Shown piece by piece: positions 25,489-33,528 of a stretch of 64,000 nt of DNA. Every line of letters starts with the position of its first letter. Within the stretch, counting starts at the first letter, position 1. The translations under genes were made by a program, and so were the position numbers. Under the pieces are notes generated by a model. That model saw only the letters and a list, made by a program, of their open reading frames with translations, was not told the DNA's origin and did no database searches. Source of the stretch: a virus; the IMG/VR virus record IMGVR_UViG_3300033273_000252, positions 29,027-93,026 of that record; one strand, given 5' to 3'.

Positions 25489-26280
25489 TTACCAAAAACT
25501 TACTTGATTTTCTGGCTCGTAAGTTTCGTGTCTTTCAATCGGTGGTAAGAACTCTTCTGCGTTCTTAGGATACGGACTCGTTTTGTGTTTGAGTCGTTTA
25601 GTTAGTTGCCGCTTTTCAGATTTGTTCTGACCTAATACTTGAATGTATCGGTGTTTAGGAGCTTCTCTCTTTCTCCAAAACTCACGATACCCATCTTTAC
25701 CAATCTCGGTTTTGAGATGTTCTACGTTGTGACTACCCCACTTTGAAAATACAGTTCTTGAGTGAATCCACTTATGTGGGTTTTCTAAGGATACTGAATA
25801 GTTAGGCATTAGTTGAATATCACGACAATCTTGATATAACCAATTCGTTGCTTGATAGATACCACCTAAATGTAATTGTTCAGGGTCAGCGTAACTCAAC
25901 AACATTTTTATGTTTGGTGCGTTTTCACGAATCCATTTAAATGATTGACCCATAGCGTATGATTCAATATTTGACCCATAACCATCGTGGATGAACAATC
26001 GTGTCAATTCCAAACATTGGTCTTTTTCTAATCCATCAATTACTGAAGTGATTGCTGACCTTCCTACTGGATATCCATAAACTAAACATCCGATTAATTT
26101 TTCATCATTTCCAAGAATGTCTATTTCATCTGATTTATAGAAGATACCAAGAGCATATCTACACATAGTCCAAGCGTGGGAGTAGTGATGGGTTACAATC
26201 ATCTCCTTAGCAATAGGTTTATTTATTTCACGAATCGTTACTCGTGATGTGTCAACATATGTCTTATTTGCTTCTTTCAA
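25489..26280 (-). CDS. Mom-like DNA-modification protein, copy 1
   Basis: A 263-residue GNAT-like protein. HHYSHAW at residues 31-37, ELTRLFIHDG at 91-100, GSNIESYAMGQSFKW at 102-116, SYADPEQLHLGGIYQATNW at 129-147 are the ordered hallmarks of the phage Mu Mom family, which converts adenine to N6-carbamoylmethyladenine and shields DNA from restriction. No signal peptide is seen. It is paralogous to 26264-27019, with identical spacing of motifs through residue 150, and overlaps it by 17 nt. Adenine modification is inferred from the family. Confidence 0.8.
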   Translation of the reverse strand: MKEANKTYVDTSRVTIREINKPIAKEMIVTHHYSHAWTMCRYALGIFYKSDEIDILGNDEKLIGCLVYGYPVGRSAITSVIDGLEKDQCLELTRLFIHDGYGSNIESYAMGQSFKWIRENAPNIKMLLSYADPEQLHLGGIYQATNWLYQDCRDIQLMPNYSVSLENPHKWIHSRTVFSKWGSHNVEHLKTEIGKDGYREFWRKREAPKHRYIQVLGQNKSEKRQLTKRLKHKTSPYPKNAEEFLPPIERHETYEPENQVSFW

Positions 26281-27019
26281 TCGGTTCTAATTTATAAATC
26301 TCTTCCTCAAATAGTTCACTTTTCTTAGGATAAGGTAAAGATGGGTACTTGAGTGTTTTCAATATACGACTTTTTTTTGACTTATCCAAAATATAAACGT
26401 ATCTATGTTTCCGTGGTTCTTTTTTAATCCAAAATGGTTTGTTTATCATCTCTTGGATTTTCTTTGGGTTGTTTGTCCCAAATTTTACGAATGAAGTCCG
26501 ACTATGATGCCACTCATCATCTTCAGACCACTTGAAAGACCAAGAATCATTTGGTCTTACTTTGTTTCCTTGATATATCCAATTTGTTGACTGATATACA
26601 GTCCCCAAGTGACCAACTTTTGGGTCTGAGTAGGATATCAATGCTCTAATGTGTTTTGCGTGTTCTCGTAACCACTTGAATGTTTGTCCAACGAACCAGC
26701 TTTCTATATTACACCCATACCCATCAAATACGAATAATCGTGTAAGTTCTAATACTTCGGTTCGTTCAAGAAGTGGTGATATGGACTGACCAGAGTGTCT
26801 ACCTATGGGGTCACCATATGTAGCTACTCCAATCAACTTGTCCGTGGATTCAAAGAATTGGTGAGAGTCATCTTGTATATACAATCCAAGTGCGTAAGAT
26901 ACCTTTGTCCAAATCCCACTATAATGGTTGTTTACCACTATATCTTTTGCGACTGATTTGGAAATAGGTCTTACTGATAACTTAGAAATGTCAGTATATA
27001 CCTTCCCTTCAATTTTCAT
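26264..27019 (-). CDS. Mom-like DNA-modification protein, copy 2
   Basis: A 251-residue protein aligned without gaps to its neighbour over residues 1-150. It has NHYSGIW at 31-37, ELTRLFVFDG at 91-100, GCNIESWFVGQTFKW at 102-116 and SYSDPKVGHLGTVYQSTNW at 129-147. The later C-terminal part ends with basic KHRYVYILDKSKKSR, close to the HRYIQVLGQNKSEKR stretch of copy 1, which could contact DNA. Two tandem copies suggest a duplication followed by a split of target or role. It overlaps the HTH gene by 4 nt. Confidence 0.8.
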   Translation of the reverse strand: MKIEGKVYTDISKLSVRPISKSVAKDIVVNNHYSGIWTKVSYALGLYIQDDSHQFFESTDKLIGVATYGDPIGRHSGQSISPLLERTEVLELTRLFVFDGYGCNIESWFVGQTFKWLREHAKHIRALISYSDPKVGHLGTVYQSTNWIYQGNKVRPNDSWSFKWSEDDEWHHSRTSFVKFGTNNPKKIQEMINKPFWIKKEPRKHRYVYILDKSKKSRILKTLKYPSLPYPKKSELFEEEIYKLEPIERSK

Positions 27020-27234
27020 TGATAATCGTTAAATTCACCAAATAATATATGAGTCCAAGTTTCACCTTTCACAATCTTACGAATGTTGGCGGGTGATACA
27101 CCATTGTTTCGGGCCAATACTCTAATGTTTCGGTGTCCCACAGCCCATAGTTTACGAATAGACCTTACTTGTTTTTCCGTTAATTTATGTTGTGGATGTG
27201 ATTCGCCTCTTAATGCCATTTTGTATCTTTTCAT
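27016..27234 (-). CDS. Small helix-turn-helix protein
   Basis: A 72-residue protein consisting mainly of one HTH: KLTEKQVRSIRKLW, then NIRVLARNNGVSPANIRKIVKGETW. This KLTE...VSPANIRKIVxGxTW pattern is the DNA-binding segment often found at the end of HNH homing endonucleases, but no nuclease domain is present here. It may be a remnant of a homing gene or a small regulator. It lies between the MazG-like gene and the Mom-like pair with 4-nt overlaps on both sides, and may control them. Confidence 0.7.
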   Translation of the reverse strand: MKRYKMALRGESHPQHKLTEKQVRSIRKLWAVGHRNIRVLARNNGVSPANIRKIVKGETWTHILFGEFNDYQ

Positions 27235-27641
27235 TCAAAGGGTATTTCTAATTGACCACCATCAGTCAAAAATTGTCCAATATTAGGTTTAGAAAAGTTA
27301 GGCCCCTTTAATACCTTACCATCTTCACGATAGATAGGTTTACCATCTTCTCCTAATTTAGACATATTAGAACGATGTACCTCATCAAACACTTGTTCAA
27401 TGATATTGCTCATTCCGTGAGCAACCATAGTACCCAAAAGGATATATAATTGGTCAGCAAGTGCATCGGTAACCTCAACAAGGTCATCGTTATTACAAGC
27501 ATCTAAATACTCAACCAATTCCTCTTTACCCAACCGATATCTCAAGTAATAATCATCTGGCTCAAGTAATGTTGGTTTTGAGTTTCTTGTTTGGTTATAA
27601 GCTTTCTGAAAATCCCAAAGTTGTTGTAACTGCTTTTCCAT
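27231..27641 (-). CDS. MazG/PRA-PH-like nucleotide pyrophosphohydrolase
   Basis: A 136-residue protein. KEELVEYLDACNNDDLVEVTDALADQLYI shows the E-x-x-E plus D-x-x-x-D metal-binding pattern of MazG-like enzymes. FDEVHRSNMSKLGEDGKPI and YREDGKVLKGPNF are typical of the phage-encoded form related to phosphoribosyl-ATP pyrophosphohydrolase. Such enzymes hydrolyse nucleoside triphosphates to monophosphates and PPi and may alter the nucleotide pool or (p)ppGpp levels in the infected cell. It is read from the promoter at 27648-27679. Confidence 0.88.
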   Translation of the reverse strand: MEKQLQQLWDFQKAYNQTRNSKPTLLEPDDYYLRYRLGKEELVEYLDACNNDDLVEVTDALADQLYILLGTMVAHGMSNIIEQVFDEVHRSNMSKLGEDGKPIYREDGKVLKGPNFSKPNIGQFLTDGGQLEIPFE

Positions 27642-27647
27642 AATATA

Positions 27648-27679
27648 CTAATATACAAAAATTTATTTAATTTTCCAAA
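27648..27679 (-). promoter_or_regulatory. Bacteroidota-type promoter upstream of the MazG-like gene
   Basis: The minus strand has TTTGGA (rc of 27674-27679) and, 24 nt after its first base, TATATTAG (rc of 27648-27655). It partly overlaps the end of the dioxygenase gene. It should drive the MazG-like, HTH and Mom-like genes as one unit. Confidence 0.8.
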
Positions 27680-28224
27680 ATCATTTCATTGTTTTTTAAA
27701 CCACTTGGTTCAGTATCCCAAAGGTTTATAGCTATTGCGTATCTTGTACCACGAGTAACTTTAGTAACTCGGTGTGGATACTCACCCGCTGGAAATATTA
27801 CGAGTCTATTATATTTTGCTTCTATACGTTCTGGCTCATTATCTTGACCTTTAGAGAATATTTCTAAATACCCACCATCGATGTCGTGGTTTCTTGGGTA
27901 ATATACCGTACCAATTACAGGAGTAACCAAAGTTCTTTCAGTATCCCACAAATATTCATCTTTGTCAAAGTGCATCTTTAATTCATCCCTTTCATCTTCT
28001 TGGGAATATACACCTGTCCAATATTCAAATCCAACACAATTTATTGGAACGTGTGGTGACCTTTCACCCCAAATGTATTCTATAAGTTCTTTTTTCAAAG
28101 TGTTTGCTGGAGAGTTCCACCACCCATACCACCAAAAGTAACCTTTGGTTTCAAAAAAAGTCTCATCACGTTCTAATCTATTTAAAAACTCTTGGTCTTT
28201 TATAAAATCATCTATTACTATCAT
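27667..28224 (-). CDS. 2-oxoglutarate/Fe(II) dioxygenase
   Basis: A 185-residue dioxygenase of the prolyl-hydroxylase-like fold. The iron ligands are H85-x-D87 in MHFDKDE and H151 in YPHRV; R161, ten residues after the distal His, would bind 2-oxoglutarate. This spacing matches the dioxygenases near the collagen gene. It contains YYPRN and GGYLEIFS typical of the barrel. The neighbouring gene is UDP-galactopyranose mutase (4-nt overlap). Its substrate is unknown; a protein side chain or a base are both possible. Confidence 0.82.
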   Translation of the reverse strand: MIVIDDFIKDQEFLNRLERDETFFETKGYFWWYGWWNSPANTLKKELIEYIWGERSPHVPINCVGFEYWTGVYSQEDERDELKMHFDKDEYLWDTERTLVTPVIGTVYYPRNHDIDGGYLEIFSKGQDNEPERIEAKYNRLVIFPAGEYPHRVTKVTRGTRYAIAINLWDTEPSGLKNNEMILEN

Positions 28225-29315
28225 AATGTCTTCACTTTCTTTAATGCCGAAGCTATAACTTGATGCATATCGTAATATTTGTATTCAGCCAATCTACCAC
28301 CAAAAATCACATTTGGTGTATCATCAGCCATTTGTTTGTATTTACGATATTTCTCATTATTTACCTCATCATTCAAAGGATAAAACGGCTCTACCCCTCT
28401 TTTGTAATTCTGAGGATATTCATAACTTATATATGTACCTTTTTGATTTTGATTATCAAAATGTTTGTGTTCTATTCTTCGAGTTTGTAGTGATGTTGAA
28501 TCCGTAAAATTCATACCAGCACATCCTTGTAAATTATCTACATCTTCAAAGTAGAAGTTTTCCCATCTAACGGACTTATATTCCAAATCACCATATTTGT
28601 AATCAAAATACTTGTCGATTGGGCCTGTATAAATTACTTTATCGGTGAGGTCATCCCAATACTCTTTATTTTCCAAATAATCACAATCGGTATAAACTTT
28701 AACATCTTTCAACAACTTTTCAAATATCTGAGTGTATCCTCCGATTGGTATTCCTTGATATTTGTCAAAGTAATAGTTGTTATCCCAAGTAAACCTTACA
28801 GGTAATCGTTTTATGATTGACTTTGGTAGGTCTTTCGGGTCTTTTTTCCATTGTTTGATTGTATAATGTTTTATCAACTTTTCATAGATGTCCGTACCAA
28901 CAAGTGAAAGAGCTTGCTCTTCAAGATTTGTAGGATTTCCTTTGAATCGTTGTGATTCAATCTTTTGCTTTGCTTGTTCTGGTGTCTTTACACCCCACAT
29001 TTGATTGAATGTAAACATAGTAAATGGTAAAGAATACAACTCACCATTATAATTAGCTATTGGATTATATCTAAAACTATTGAATTCAGCAAAATGATTA
29101 ATCCAATCCCAAATACGCTTATCATTCGTATGAAATATATGTGGGCCGTACTGATGAACGTGAATTCCACCAACATCTTCAGTATATGTATTTCCTCCAA
29201 TATGATTACGCTTTTCCAAAACAAGAACTTTCTTACCTTTCTTGTTTAACTCGTAAGCACATATAGAACCGAAAAATCCAGCCCCAACGATTATGTAATC
29301 GTATTTATCACTCAT
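28221..29315 (-). CDS. glf: UDP-galactopyranose mutase
   Basis: A 364-residue flavoenzyme, full length for the bacterial family. It begins DYIIVGAGFFGS, the FAD-binding GxGxxG loop; VLEKRNHIGGN and QYGPHIFHTND are conserved Glf motifs. LPVRFTWDNNYYFDKYQGIPIGGYTQIFEKLL and the ending FGGRLAEYKYYDMHQVI are also typical. It converts UDP-galactopyranose to UDP-galactofuranose for glycan assembly. It is coupled to the GT2 gene upstream by 4 nt and to the dioxygenase downstream by 4 nt, so a small glycan unit is likely. Confidence 0.94.
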   Translation of the reverse strand: MSDKYDYIIVGAGFFGSICAYELNKKGKKVLVLEKRNHIGGNTYTEDVGGIHVHQYGPHIFHTNDKRIWDWINHFAEFNSFRYNPIANYNGELYSLPFTMFTFNQMWGVKTPEQAKQKIESQRFKGNPTNLEEQALSLVGTDIYEKLIKHYTIKQWKKDPKDLPKSIIKRLPVRFTWDNNYYFDKYQGIPIGGYTQIFEKLLKDVKVYTDCDYLENKEYWDDLTDKVIYTGPIDKYFDYKYGDLEYKSVRWENFYFEDVDNLQGCAGMNFTDSTSLQTRRIEHKHFDNQNQKGTYISYEYPQNYKRGVEPFYPLNDEVNNEKYRKYKQMADDTPNVIFGGRLAEYKYYDMHQVIASALKKVKTL

Positions 29316-30433
29316 ATATTATTCAATGCTATTTGATGTAATTTTTGAGGTTCATCACTTGTATCAAAGTAAGCCCAATCGTTTATAAGAAATACTTTAT
29401 TTGGAAACGGATTTGGTCGATTCTCATCCACCATCATACTTGTAGCTTGATACATCTGAAGATATTCATTTCTATCATTATGGATTTTAGCTAATTCATA
29501 GTATGATTCGTTTCTACTCTTACAAAATTCAGATGCTCTATTGTACCAAATAATGGAATCATCAATTTTACCAATCAATTTACAAATATTACCAATACAA
29601 TGAGCTGCATAGAATGAGAACTCATCATCAAATTCAACAACTTTATCAGATTCGTATTTTGGATGTTTTCTATTTATAAATTGTCTAAAATAAAATATAG
29701 CTCTTCTTGCAAACTCTTCTCTATGTGCGTGTCCGAATGGAAATTCATCTCTAAGTGTATCGTGGTATGATTTACCAATATACCATAGGTGATAATCATC
29801 CTCAAGAACTTTATTGTTTGGAATTACATCTAATTCTAAATTTAGAGCATCCTTTAGAAACTTCATAGGTTGTAACCAAGTTTGACCATCATTCGTTAGA
29901 TAGTGTCTAAATGATTTCGGTAGATTTACTCTTTGAAAGTTTTCACCAATATCATCTCTATCCAAGTAAATTGTTTCGTGAGCTTTCTCAGGATAAAATC
30001 TCCAAGGTTCTTTAGCATTCCATAACCAAGTTCTAAAATAAGAAACACCTGGCGCTGTACAAGGTATATTAAAACTCTGAATTGTTGTATCATCGAATAT
30101 AGACCAATCAAAGTCTTCATCAACTATTAGTTGTTCATCAGCATCTACTCTCAAAATCCAATCACATCCGTGGTCAGCCTCAAGAGCGGTTTGTACACAA
30201 TGGTCTCTATTGATACCGTGACCCTTCCACCAATCTAATTCATATAAAAAGCCAGGTATACCCTTTTCTTCAAAAAAGTTACGAATGATATCTTGAGTAC
30301 CATCGGTAGACCCGTTGTCTTGTATAACCCAATAATCAATATATGGATAAACTGAATTCAACATACGTTCGATAACGTGTGCTTCATTGTTTACCATAGT
30401 ATTAAAACAAAACTTTGTTTGTGTGTTTTTCAT
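29312..30433 (-). CDS. GT2-family glycosyltransferase with helical C-terminal domain
   Basis: A 373-residue protein. FNTMVNNEAHVIERML at the N-terminus, YWVIQDNGSTDGTQDII and ILRVDADEQLIV (DxD-type) make a standard GT2 catalytic domain of about 210 residues. The C-terminal region is helical, with repeats like IGKIDDSIIWYNRASEFCK and YYELAKIHNDRNEYLQMYQA that resemble TPR segments. This architecture is known among GT2 proteins of phages and sporeformers. It is one base after the thioredoxin gene and coupled to Glf. Confidence 0.88.
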   Translation of the reverse strand: MKNTQTKFCFNTMVNNEAHVIERMLNSVYPYIDYWVIQDNGSTDGTQDIIRNFFEEKGIPGFLYELDWWKGHGINRDHCVQTALEADHGCDWILRVDADEQLIVDEDFDWSIFDDTTIQSFNIPCTAPGVSYFRTWLWNAKEPWRFYPEKAHETIYLDRDDIGENFQRVNLPKSFRHYLTNDGQTWLQPMKFLKDALNLELDVIPNNKVLEDDYHLWYIGKSYHDTLRDEFPFGHAHREEFARRAIFYFRQFINRKHPKYESDKVVEFDDEFSFYAAHCIGNICKLIGKIDDSIIWYNRASEFCKSRNESYYELAKIHNDRNEYLQMYQATSMMVDENRPNPFPNKVFLINDWAYFDTSDEPQKLHQIALNNI

Positions 30434-30434
30434 A

Positions 30435-30671
30435 TTACACGTTTAGATATTCTGCTTCCGGCTTTGCTCCAATAATTCGTTTAACCTCTTGACCATTCTC
30501 TAACAAAACGACCGTTGGAATGTTTCTCACATTGTATTGTTGTGCCATCTGAGATTGTTCATCCACATTGATTTTTTGGACAGGAATCGTGTTATTAACT
30601 CGTTGCATTACAGGCCCTAACATTCTACAAGGCCCACACCAAGGTGCACTAAAATAAAGATATTGTTTCAT
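30435..30671 (-). CDS. Thioredoxin/glutaredoxin-like protein
   Basis: The ATG at 30669-30671 is chosen, giving 78 residues; a longer reading would need a TTG and overlap the NrdA stop. FSAPWCGPCRMLGPV holds the WCGPC redox site, followed by VQKINVDEQSQMAQQYNVRNIPTVVLL with the cis-proline. The fold is a short thioredoxin without the first strand and helix. It lies directly after nrdA and is probably the electron donor that re-reduces the ribonucleotide reductase cysteines. Confidence 0.92.
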   Translation of the reverse strand: MKQYLYFSAPWCGPCRMLGPVMQRVNNTIPVQKINVDEQSQMAQQYNVRNIPTVVLLENGQEVKRIIGAKPEAEYLNV

Positions 30672-30679
30672 AATATTTC

Positions 30680-32464
30680 CTAACCATCGCAAGATACACA
30701 ATCAGGGTCGGTGGCACGAGTTGCGATGTCTCCACGAAGTACCGACTCCGTTCTCATATAATAGAGAGTTTTAATTCCTTGTTTCCACGCTTCCAAATGA
30801 ACTTGGTTAATCCACTTTGGAGATGCTTGAGATGGGAATGCTAAGTTTAGTGATGCTGACTGGTCGATGTATTGTTGTCTTACACCAGCTTGTCTCACCA
30901 ACTCCAATTGATTGATTTCTTTGAATGTTTTAAATACATCCTTTACCCAATCAACCTCTTGTCTATCAATTGACTCTTGTAGTATGTCTTCTTTTTTAGT
31001 AAGTTTACCATTGACATATCCCCAATTGTCAAGTTCATCCAAACCTTGAACCGAACCTCCATCTTCAAGGATTTGAGCCCAAGTGTCTTTATTGTTCATA
31101 CCCATTTTACGAAGAGCTCTTTCCAACTCAGCGTTTTTACGGATAAACGTACCCTTGGCTGTTTGTTCCGTAAATACGTTTGCAGCCCAAGGTTCAATAC
31201 CTGGTGATACATTACCACTCAACTTAGAGTTAGATACTGTTGGAGCAATTGCTCTCAAGTGAGTGTTTCTCATACCTGTACCAACACACCATAGTGGTTC
31301 ACCATATTCATTAGCAAGGTCACGAGATGCTCTTTCTGATTCAATCTTGATTTGAGAGAATATTCTTCGAGTTTCAAACTGAGCTGGAAGTCCTTCGAAA
31401 GACATACCTTTTTGTTGTAGATATGTATGCCACCCAAGAACACCCAATCCAAGAGCTCTACCCTTTTCAGCCGAACGAACTGAATTCTCAAATCCTCTCA
31501 TATTCTTTGCTCTCTGAATAAACTCTTCGAGTACACCATCCAAGAACCAAGTAGCTGTATAAATTAAATCCGTGTTTTTCCACTCTTCATACTTAGCCAA
31601 GTTTACTGATGATAGACAACATACAAATGAATGTGACTCATCGGTATGAAGTACAATCTCAGAACAAATGTTGGTCATAAAGACTTTGAGTGAGTTTTGT
31701 TTATATGCTTCTGGATTTTGTTTGTTTACATTCCCCTTATACATAATATAAGGTTCACCAGTCGCCTTTCTCTTTTGAAGAAGTTTACCCCACTTTCTTC
31801 TAGCTTCAGGGTCACCATCTTCAAGTTTTCTCATAAACTTATCACCAACAATCGCACATTGATGTAGATTCAAACATTGTCTATTAACATCACCTTTTGG
31901 TTCTCTAATTTCTACCCACTCATCAAAATCTTCGTGGTCGATGTTTAGATTTACCGATGCGGCTCCTCTTCTTACTGCACCTTGATTGGTAGCAAGAATA
32001 GTTGAATCATAAATTTTAGCGAATGGTACTACACCATCTGATGTACCATTTTGAGTAATCTTAGACCCGGCTGGTCTAATCATATTAAGACCAATACCTA
32101 CACCACCTCCGTGTTTTGCTAACAACATTAATTCAAGATTCTTAGACCCAATCTCTTGAACCGAGTCACCTACATCGATACCAAAACAAGAAATAGGTAA
32201 TCCTCTATCAGTACCTGTATTTGAAAGAACTGGTGATGCCAAGTTTAACCAACCTCTCCAAATGTAATCAAAAAACTTTGATGCCATTTGTGGTTTGTCC
32301 AATCTTCTAGCAACAGCCGTAGCAACTCTCCAATAGGCATCTTTGGGAGTTTCTCCAGCCAAAAGATATCCATTTGAAATGGTTTTAACGTAAATTTCAG
32401 TATTTGCCCAAGTTGGGAAGTCAACTCCCAACTCCCAACCTAATTTTTCTCCGTGATTTTTCAT
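30680..32464 (-). CDS. nrdA: Ribonucleoside-diphosphate reductase, large subunit
   Basis: A 594-residue class I reductase catalytic subunit; E. coli NrdA is 761, and the N-terminal ATP-cone seen there is absent. GLPISC supplies the active-site cysteine of the first pair, TNICSEIV holds the radical cysteine with its Asn and Glu, FVCCLSS holds the second pair partner, and TLYYMRT gives the two tyrosines of the radical pathway. The C-terminal CVSC receives electrons. It reduces ribonucleotides for phage DNA synthesis together with NrdB. Confidence 0.95.
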   Translation of the reverse strand: MKNHGEKLGWELGVDFPTWANTEIYVKTISNGYLLAGETPKDAYWRVATAVARRLDKPQMASKFFDYIWRGWLNLASPVLSNTGTDRGLPISCFGIDVGDSVQEIGSKNLELMLLAKHGGGVGIGLNMIRPAGSKITQNGTSDGVVPFAKIYDSTILATNQGAVRRGAASVNLNIDHEDFDEWVEIREPKGDVNRQCLNLHQCAIVGDKFMRKLEDGDPEARRKWGKLLQKRKATGEPYIMYKGNVNKQNPEAYKQNSLKVFMTNICSEIVLHTDESHSFVCCLSSVNLAKYEEWKNTDLIYTATWFLDGVLEEFIQRAKNMRGFENSVRSAEKGRALGLGVLGWHTYLQQKGMSFEGLPAQFETRRIFSQIKIESERASRDLANEYGEPLWCVGTGMRNTHLRAIAPTVSNSKLSGNVSPGIEPWAANVFTEQTAKGTFIRKNAELERALRKMGMNNKDTWAQILEDGGSVQGLDELDNWGYVNGKLTKKEDILQESIDRQEVDWVKDVFKTFKEINQLELVRQAGVRQQYIDQSASLNLAFPSQASPKWINQVHLEAWKQGIKTLYYMRTESVLRGDIATRATDPDCVSCDG

Positions 32465-32470
32465 AACTAA

Positions 32471-33466
32471 TTAAAATATATCATCCCAATCTTCACCTTC
32501 GTTTGCTTTAGAGTAATCCGTTGGTCTTACTGCAAAGAAGTCGGTGTGGGTAGTTCCGCCAGTTAAGTGATAAAACCACTCCAACTCATTTGCTGAGTTT
32601 TCATCGTAGTCAAACAACTTACCTTCGTAACCTAATTCATTGTATTTTTCATTTACTCTTCTTCTGATAAAGTTGATTAGGTCATTTTTCTTTAGATTTT
32701 CTAAATCACCCATTTCAAACATTTTATCAATGTATTTCAACTCCAAGTCTAACATAATGTTAGCAGCTTCTTCTACAGCCTCTTTTGCTTGGTCTTTAAG
32801 TTCAGTATACTCCTCACACATATGTCTGAATAGTTGACATCCCATTTTAGAATGTAGAGACTCATCACGAACTGACCATTTCATTTGTTGACCAATTCCC
32901 TTTAACATATTTCTCATTTGGAATGAGTATAATACAGCGAATGATGAATACAATGCAACACCTTCAGTAAATGCTGAGAATATAGCAAGAGACCTTGCTA
33001 CTTCTTTTCTCGCCTCAGCATTATCTTTCAAATCTTCCCAAGTGTATCTATTTGTAATATTAGCTAAGTTTTCGAATCTATCAGCCGTAGCTGGTTCGTG
33101 TAAGAATGCCTCAAAGTCTTCCAACCCAAGAGATTCATTCAAATAAGAGTAAGCAGTAGCGTGAATAGTTTCTTGTGAACCAAACATCATAGCCATTTGT
33201 TTGATTTCGTGTTTAGGAAACCATTCGGTCACCCAACCAGTCCAATAGTCCGACACCGCACATTCGGTTTGAGCAAATCCTAACAAGATATTACCTACCA
33301 AATTCTTTTCAGCGGGTGACAAATTTTCATTCCAATCTTTAATGTCACCTTGCATTGGTATTTCAGTATGTAACCAAAAAGCTTGTGCTTGTTTCAGCCA
33401 ACCTTCGGTATAGTATTCAGGATATTCAAACGGTTTAAACGGTATTCGGTTTTCAAATAATGCCAT
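32471..33466 (-). CDS. nrdB: Ribonucleoside-diphosphate reductase, small subunit
   Basis: A 331-residue diiron protein of the class I ferritin-like fold. TECAVSDYW and QETIHATAYSYL supply Glu and His ligands, and the Tyr of AYSYL aligns with the radical tyrosine of E. coli NrdB. A further ligand set lies in the VRDESLHSKMGCQLF segment. The C-terminus DDIF is the peptide that docks into NrdA. It is six bases upstream of nrdA and probably shares its transcript. A canonical promoter is not clear in the gap at 33467-33528. Confidence 0.95.
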   Translation of the reverse strand: MALFENRIPFKPFEYPEYYTEGWLKQAQAFWLHTEIPMQGDIKDWNENLSPAEKNLVGNILLGFAQTECAVSDYWTGWVTEWFPKHEIKQMAMMFGSQETIHATAYSYLNESLGLEDFEAFLHEPATADRFENLANITNRYTWEDLKDNAEARKEVARSLAIFSAFTEGVALYSSFAVLYSFQMRNMLKGIGQQMKWSVRDESLHSKMGCQLFRHMCEEYTELKDQAKEAVEEAANIMLDLELKYIDKMFEMGDLENLKKNDLINFIRRRVNEKYNELGYEGKLFDYDENSANELEWFYHLTGGTTHTDFFAVRPTDYSKANEGEDWDDIF

Positions 33467-33528
33467 ATTATTATTTCTCTATTAGATTATTATTGTAAAA
33501 GGTTAAATTGGGTGATAATATATATTAG

